Made by a program: the position numbers and the translations under genes | Assembly: GCA_009908735.1 (NCBI GenBank) | Contig: JAAAOR010000075.1 | Location: 1 to 15,308, forward strand | Reading direction: 5' to 3' | Length of the DNA stretch: 15,308 nt | From: Spirochaetota bacterium | GTDB taxonomy: Bacteria > Spirochaetota > Spirochaetia > DSM-27196 > PWMO01 | Part shown: positions 14,302 to 15,308 of the stretch, piece by piece | Layout: the number at the start of each line of letters is the position of its first letter | How positions within the stretch are numbered: position 1 is the stretch's first letter | The notes under the pieces: generated by a model | The model's input: only the letters and a program-made list of their open reading frames with translations | What the model was told of the DNA's origin: nothing | Database searches by the model: none

Positions 14302-14581
14302 CCGCCGCGCTAACGCGCCCGCACCGCCGCACCATCCCGGCGAGCAACACGCCAACCTGATGAAACGGTAGCGATATGTTGTGTCAAATGGCACGGTCCA
14401 AGCACAGACCAAACAGGGGGGCTATAGAACGAAGGTATTATCGGAAATCCAGAGATACACGACCGCGTCATGGCCCTTCGACGTGCATGACTGATGCGTC
14501 TGAAAGCTGAAACGACCAGACCGTCTCCGTGGCTAAGACCACTCTGGGAATACGACCGGGTGCTGAACCATGTAGCTGTAT
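14302..14581. other. 280-base intergenic region, nothing recognised
   Basis: This lies between the aceK remnant and the stop of the minus-strand lipoprotein gene. I see no gene, hairpin with U-run, or repeat that I can support. Confidence 0.4.
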
Positions 14582-15145
14582 TTAGTATGCGGGTTCTCCA
14601 GGATATGAAAGCGGTATTTGGTCGATGAACTCAACATCCGTCCGAACTAACCTGTAGCGTAGTTCTTTTTTTAAACCGCTCCTTACGTACTGACGGTGAG
14701 TGATTTCTATCGTATCTGTGCGCACAACACCCAGATTTCTTTTGAAAGTCCTATCTATTCTACTGTAATGCTCCATTCTTATATTGCCACCTTCACTTAC
14801 GCCATAAATTCCATAGAAGGATTCAGTAGGCTGGTTAAACTCACCCGCAGATGGATATCTTGAAGAGACGGCAACGTACTGGTATACGCCGTTATCGGAG
14901 AAACGATAGGCAAACCGAGAAAACTCGCTAAATGGGTCAATCGGAGCACTGTCTTCTCTCATTTTCACACGGACGTACACACCATTTGCGGGAATTGGGT
15001 CTGATCCATACGCATAGTCCGAACGATCTAGTATGTATTCGCTCAACTTCGGAACAGGTTGGCTACTTTGTCCCGTGATCATCTCCGGAGTACACGATAC
15101 GACCAAGAAAGTCGCAGCGAGCAGTGGAAGAATAACAATACGCAT
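14582..15145 (-). CDS. Unknown lipoprotein, lower-GC gene
   Basis: A 187-residue predicted lipoprotein: MRIVILPLLAATFLVVSC is a short signal peptide with a clear lipobox (FLVVSC, Cys18). The mature part is rich in Tyr, Arg and Ser, with beta-type segments (YVRVKMREDSAPID, FAYRFSDNGVYQYVAVSSRY, GNIRMEHYSRIDRTF, LRYRLVRTDVEFIDQIPL). This suggests a single beta-sandwich or lipocalin-like domain facing the periplasm or surface. I do not recognise the family. Codons are clearly more AT-rich than in the middle of the window (many AAT, TAT, AGA-type choices), hinting at separate ancestry. It starts 33 bases after the stop of the partial gene to its right on the same strand, so the two probably share a transcript. 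The ATG at 15145 is preceded by AGAGTTAGAG, only a loose ribosome site. Confidence 0.8.
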   Translation of the reverse strand: MRIVILPLLAATFLVVSCTPEMITGQSSQPVPKLSEYILDRSDYAYGSDPIPANGVYVRVKMREDSAPIDPFSEFSRFAYRFSDNGVYQYVAVSSRYPSAGEFNQPTESFYGIYGVSEGGNIRMEHYSRIDRTFKRNLGVVRTDTIEITHRQYVRSGLKKELRYRLVRTDVEFIDQIPLSYPGEPAY

Positions 15146-15178
15146 ATCTCTAACTCTTATAATTGGACGATTATGCCC

Positions 15179-15307
15179 CTACTTATTAACTGCCTTGGAC
15201 TTGAATCGGGGAACCTTCATGTTGTCGTGGATGATCTTTTCAGAATACATATGGATCTTCCGCGTCCACTTGGGCCGAATGTAAAATGGTAACACACCTA
15301 CATCTGC
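15179..15307 (-). CDS. 3' end of an unidentified gene entering from the right edge
   Basis: The minus-strand frame is open from the window edge to TAG at 15179-15181 and gives 42 residues: ADVGVLPFYIRPKWTRKI, then HMYSEKIIHDNMKVPRF, ending KSKAVNK. The basic, protein-like text and short 33-base spacing to the lipoprotein gene support a real C-terminus. The ending KVPRFKSKAVNK is loosely like HU-family DNA-binding protein tails, but this is too short to call. Nothing more can be said without the rest of the gene. Confidence 0.4.
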   Translation of the reverse strand, partial: ADVGVLPFYIRPKWTRKIHMYSEKIIHDNMKVPRFKSKAVNK

Positions 15308-15308
15308 G

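Overview
This is a GC-rich stretch of chromosome from a Gram-negative bacterium with an outer membrane: it encodes a TonB-dependent receptor, three lipobox-type lipoproteins and an outer-membrane barrel protein. The gene families, GC-rich coding and general lack of strong Shine-Dalgarno sites fit Bacteroidota/Rhodothermota (Salinibacter-like) relatives. That placement is inference and no marker gene here settles it.

Left part (1-3768) looks like an accessory region full of scars. It holds the 5' end of an IS3-family (IS407-like) element running off the left edge, with its orfA and orfB frames meeting at a run of seven A. Next come a small membrane-anchored protein of unknown function, about 700 bases with no convincing gene, and an orphan Phd/YefM antitoxin. 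These are followed by the first ~187 codons of an MmeI-like type IIG restriction-modification enzyme. That fragment is cut at about 2800, where it meets, tail to tail, an opposite-strand polytopic membrane protein gene that has lost its own 3' end and also carries an in-frame amber stop.

Middle (3919-9584, minus strand) is the best preserved block. A TIGR01782-type TonB-dependent receptor is followed 103 bases later by a lipoprotein phosphoesterase of the purple-acid-phosphatase-like group. The phosphoesterase has a beta-rich domain inserted inside its catalytic domain. The pair suggests dephosphorylation of a substrate at the cell surface coupled to uptake of the product. A DUF2306 membrane protein lies upstream of the receptor on the same strand.

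Right part (9585-15308) has a GC/GA-skewed non-coding stretch with a short tandem repeat, then a thiopurine S-methyltransferase (tpm) gene. After a 424-base leader comes a two-gene operon of an unknown lipoprotein (Ig/FN3-like plus beta-propeller-like) and an outer-membrane beta-barrel protein. Next is a decayed C-terminal remnant of isocitrate dehydrogenase kinase/phosphatase (aceK), which has lost its FYDY-type catalytic segment and is frameshifted. A lower-GC minus-strand lipoprotein follows, probably co-transcribed with a gene whose last 42 codons enter from the right edge.

No rRNA, tRNA, CRISPR array or complete mobile element was seen. Most long opposite-strand open frames over the receptor and phosphatase genes are GC-driven shadows.
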